DNA from: WHSM01 sp050701635 | GTDB lineage: Bacteria > Actinomycetota > Actinomycetes > Mycobacteriales > Micromonosporaceae | Assembly: GCA_050701635.1 (NCBI GenBank) | Contig: JBOGDF010000322.1 | Location: 1 to 6,295 of the forward strand | Reading direction: 5' to 3' | DNA length: 6,295 nucleotides | Shown: positions 5,535 to 6,295 of the stretch, in pieces | How positions within the stretch are numbered: the first letter of the stretch is position 1 | Layout of the letters: the number at the start of each line of letters is the position of its first letter | The notes under the pieces: generated by a model | What the model saw: only the letters and a program-made list of their open reading frames with translations | What the model was told of the DNA's origin: nothing | The model's database searches: none | Made by a program: the position numbers and the translations under genes

Positions 5535-6295
5535 CGACCCTGGCGCGCCGGCCGGTCGGCCGCACCGGGCTGTCCGTCAGCACGCTCGGCTTCGGCGGCG
5601 CCAGCATCGGCAACCTGTACCGCGCCGTCGACGACCAGACCGCGGCGGCGACCGTCGCGGCCGCCTGGGACGCCGGCATCCGGTACTTCGACACCGCCCC
5701 GCACTACGGGCTCGGGCTCTCCGAGCGGCGGCTGGGCGCGGCGCTCGCGGCGTACCCCCGGAGCTCTTATGTGGTGAGTACGAAGGTCGGGCGGCTGCTG
5801 GTGCCCAATCCCGCACCCACCGGGGACGACATGGCGAACCTGTTCGCCGTGCCGGACGAGCTGACCCGGGTACGCGACTACTCCGCCGACGGGGTACGCC
5901 GCAGCCTGGAGGCGAGCCTGGCCCGGCTCGGGCTGGACCGGATCGACATCGTGCTGGTGCACGACCCCGACGACCACGTCGACCAGACCGTCGCCGAGGC
6001 GATCCCCGCCCTGGTACGGCTCCGCGAGGAAGGCGTGGTCGGCGCGGTCGGCGTCGGCATGAACCAGTGGCAGGCCCCGTGCCGGATCGTCGAGAAGTGC
6101 GACGTCGACGCCGTGATGGTCGCCGGGCGGTGGACGCTGCTCGACCGGACCGCGCAACCGCTGCTCGACCTGTGCGCCGTACGCGGGGTCTCGGTGCTCG
6201 CCGCCGCCCCGTTCAACTCCGGGCTGCTCGCCCGGCCGGAGCCGAGCGGGGCGGGCCACTTCGACTACGCCGCGCCGGCGCCCGAGCTGGTCGAC
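5531..6295 (+). CDS. Aldo-keto reductase, probable L-fucose dehydrogenase (3' partial)
   Basis: The frame is open from the ATG at 5531 to the last base, giving 255 residues with no stop; family members are usually about 320-340 residues, so roughly 65-85 are missing. The protein starts MTTLARRPVGRTGLSVSTLG, typical of AKRs. The catalytic tetrad is complete: D54 and Y59 in FDTAPHYG, K85 in VSTKVGR and H144 in DIVLVHDPDD. RDYSADGVRRSLEASLARLG (115-134), VGVGMNQW, AGRWTLLD and AAPFNSGLLA are features of the L-fucose / D-threo-aldose 1-dehydrogenase group, related to plant L-galactose dehydrogenase. The enzyme would oxidise L-fucose at C1 to the lactone used by the lactonase encoded just upstream, with NAD(P)+. 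The C-terminal cofactor-binding part lies outside the window, so cofactor preference cannot be judged. The stretch at residues 79-83 uses TCT, TAT and AGT codons, which are rare for this DNA. Confidence 0.87.
   Translation, partial: MTTLARRPVGRTGLSVSTLGFGGASIGNLYRAVDDQTAAATVAAAWDAGIRYFDTAPHYGLGLSERRLGAALAAYPRSSYVVSTKVGRLLVPNPAPTGDDMANLFAVPDELTRVRDYSADGVRRSLEASLARLGLDRIDIVLVHDPDDHVDQTVAEAIPALVRLREEGVVGAVGVGMNQWQAPCRIVEKCDVDAVMVAGRWTLLDRTAQPLLDLCAVRGVSVLAAAPFNSGLLARPEPSGAGHFDYAAPAPELVD

Noticed and set aside
3365..6259. Very long open frame (about 960 codons) on the minus strand across several genes
   Set aside because: It lies opposite well-supported genes with full sets of catalytic motifs. 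Its translation is low-complexity and rich in Arg, Pro, Ser and Ala with no recognisable domain, as expected for the antisense of high-GC coding DNA where stop codons are rare.
1..6295. TTA (bldA-dependent) codons that would suggest developmental control
   Set aside because: The TTA triplets I found (181-190, around 1883 and around 5766) are all out of frame (CTT ACC, GCT TAC, TCT TAT).

Overview
The window is about 6.3 kb of very GC-rich DNA. Codons end almost always in G or C, genes overlap tightly, and ATG and GTG starts are both used. This points to an actinomycete. The frequent GTAC/GTACG words suggest Micromonosporaceae or a relative, but that placement is a guess from sequence style.

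All genes lie on the + strand and look like one L-fucose utilisation operon. From left to right they are: (1) a 5'-truncated GH95-type alpha-L-fucosidase, probably secreted, with an all-proline linker and a C-terminal ricin-type beta-trefoil (1-2727); (2) a fumarylacetoacetate-hydrolase-family enzyme, likely 2,4-diketo-3-deoxy-L-fuconate hydrolase (2755-3597); (3) an SDR dehydrogenase, likely for 2-keto-3-deoxy-L-fuconate (3594-4361); (4) a small RhaM-family sugar mutarotase (4358-4681); (5) an amidohydrolase-family L-fuconolactonase (4671-5534); (6) a 3'-truncated aldo-keto reductase, likely L-fucose dehydrogenase (5531-6295, running off the window). The only real intergenic gap is 27 nt after the fucosidase. 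The other junctions are 4-nt or 11-nt overlaps, so translational coupling is expected. I see no promoter, terminator, RNA gene, mobile element or CRISPR array.

Read together, the fucosidase would free L-fucose from fucosylated glycans outside the cell. After uptake, the mutarotase equilibrates the anomers, the AKR oxidises fucose to the lactone, the lactonase gives L-fuconate, a dehydratase (not in this window) gives 2-keto-3-deoxy-L-fuconate, the SDR oxidises that, and the FAH-family hydrolase cleaves the product to pyruvate and L-lactate. This is the known non-phosphorylative route described in Xanthomonas and Burkholderia, not a new pathway. The more distinctive points are the fucosidase-lectin fusion co-transcribed with cytoplasmic catabolic genes, a RhaM-type rather than FucU-type mutarotase, an apparent Asn-to-Asp change in the fucosidase active-site motif, and the missing dehydratase, transporter and regulator.
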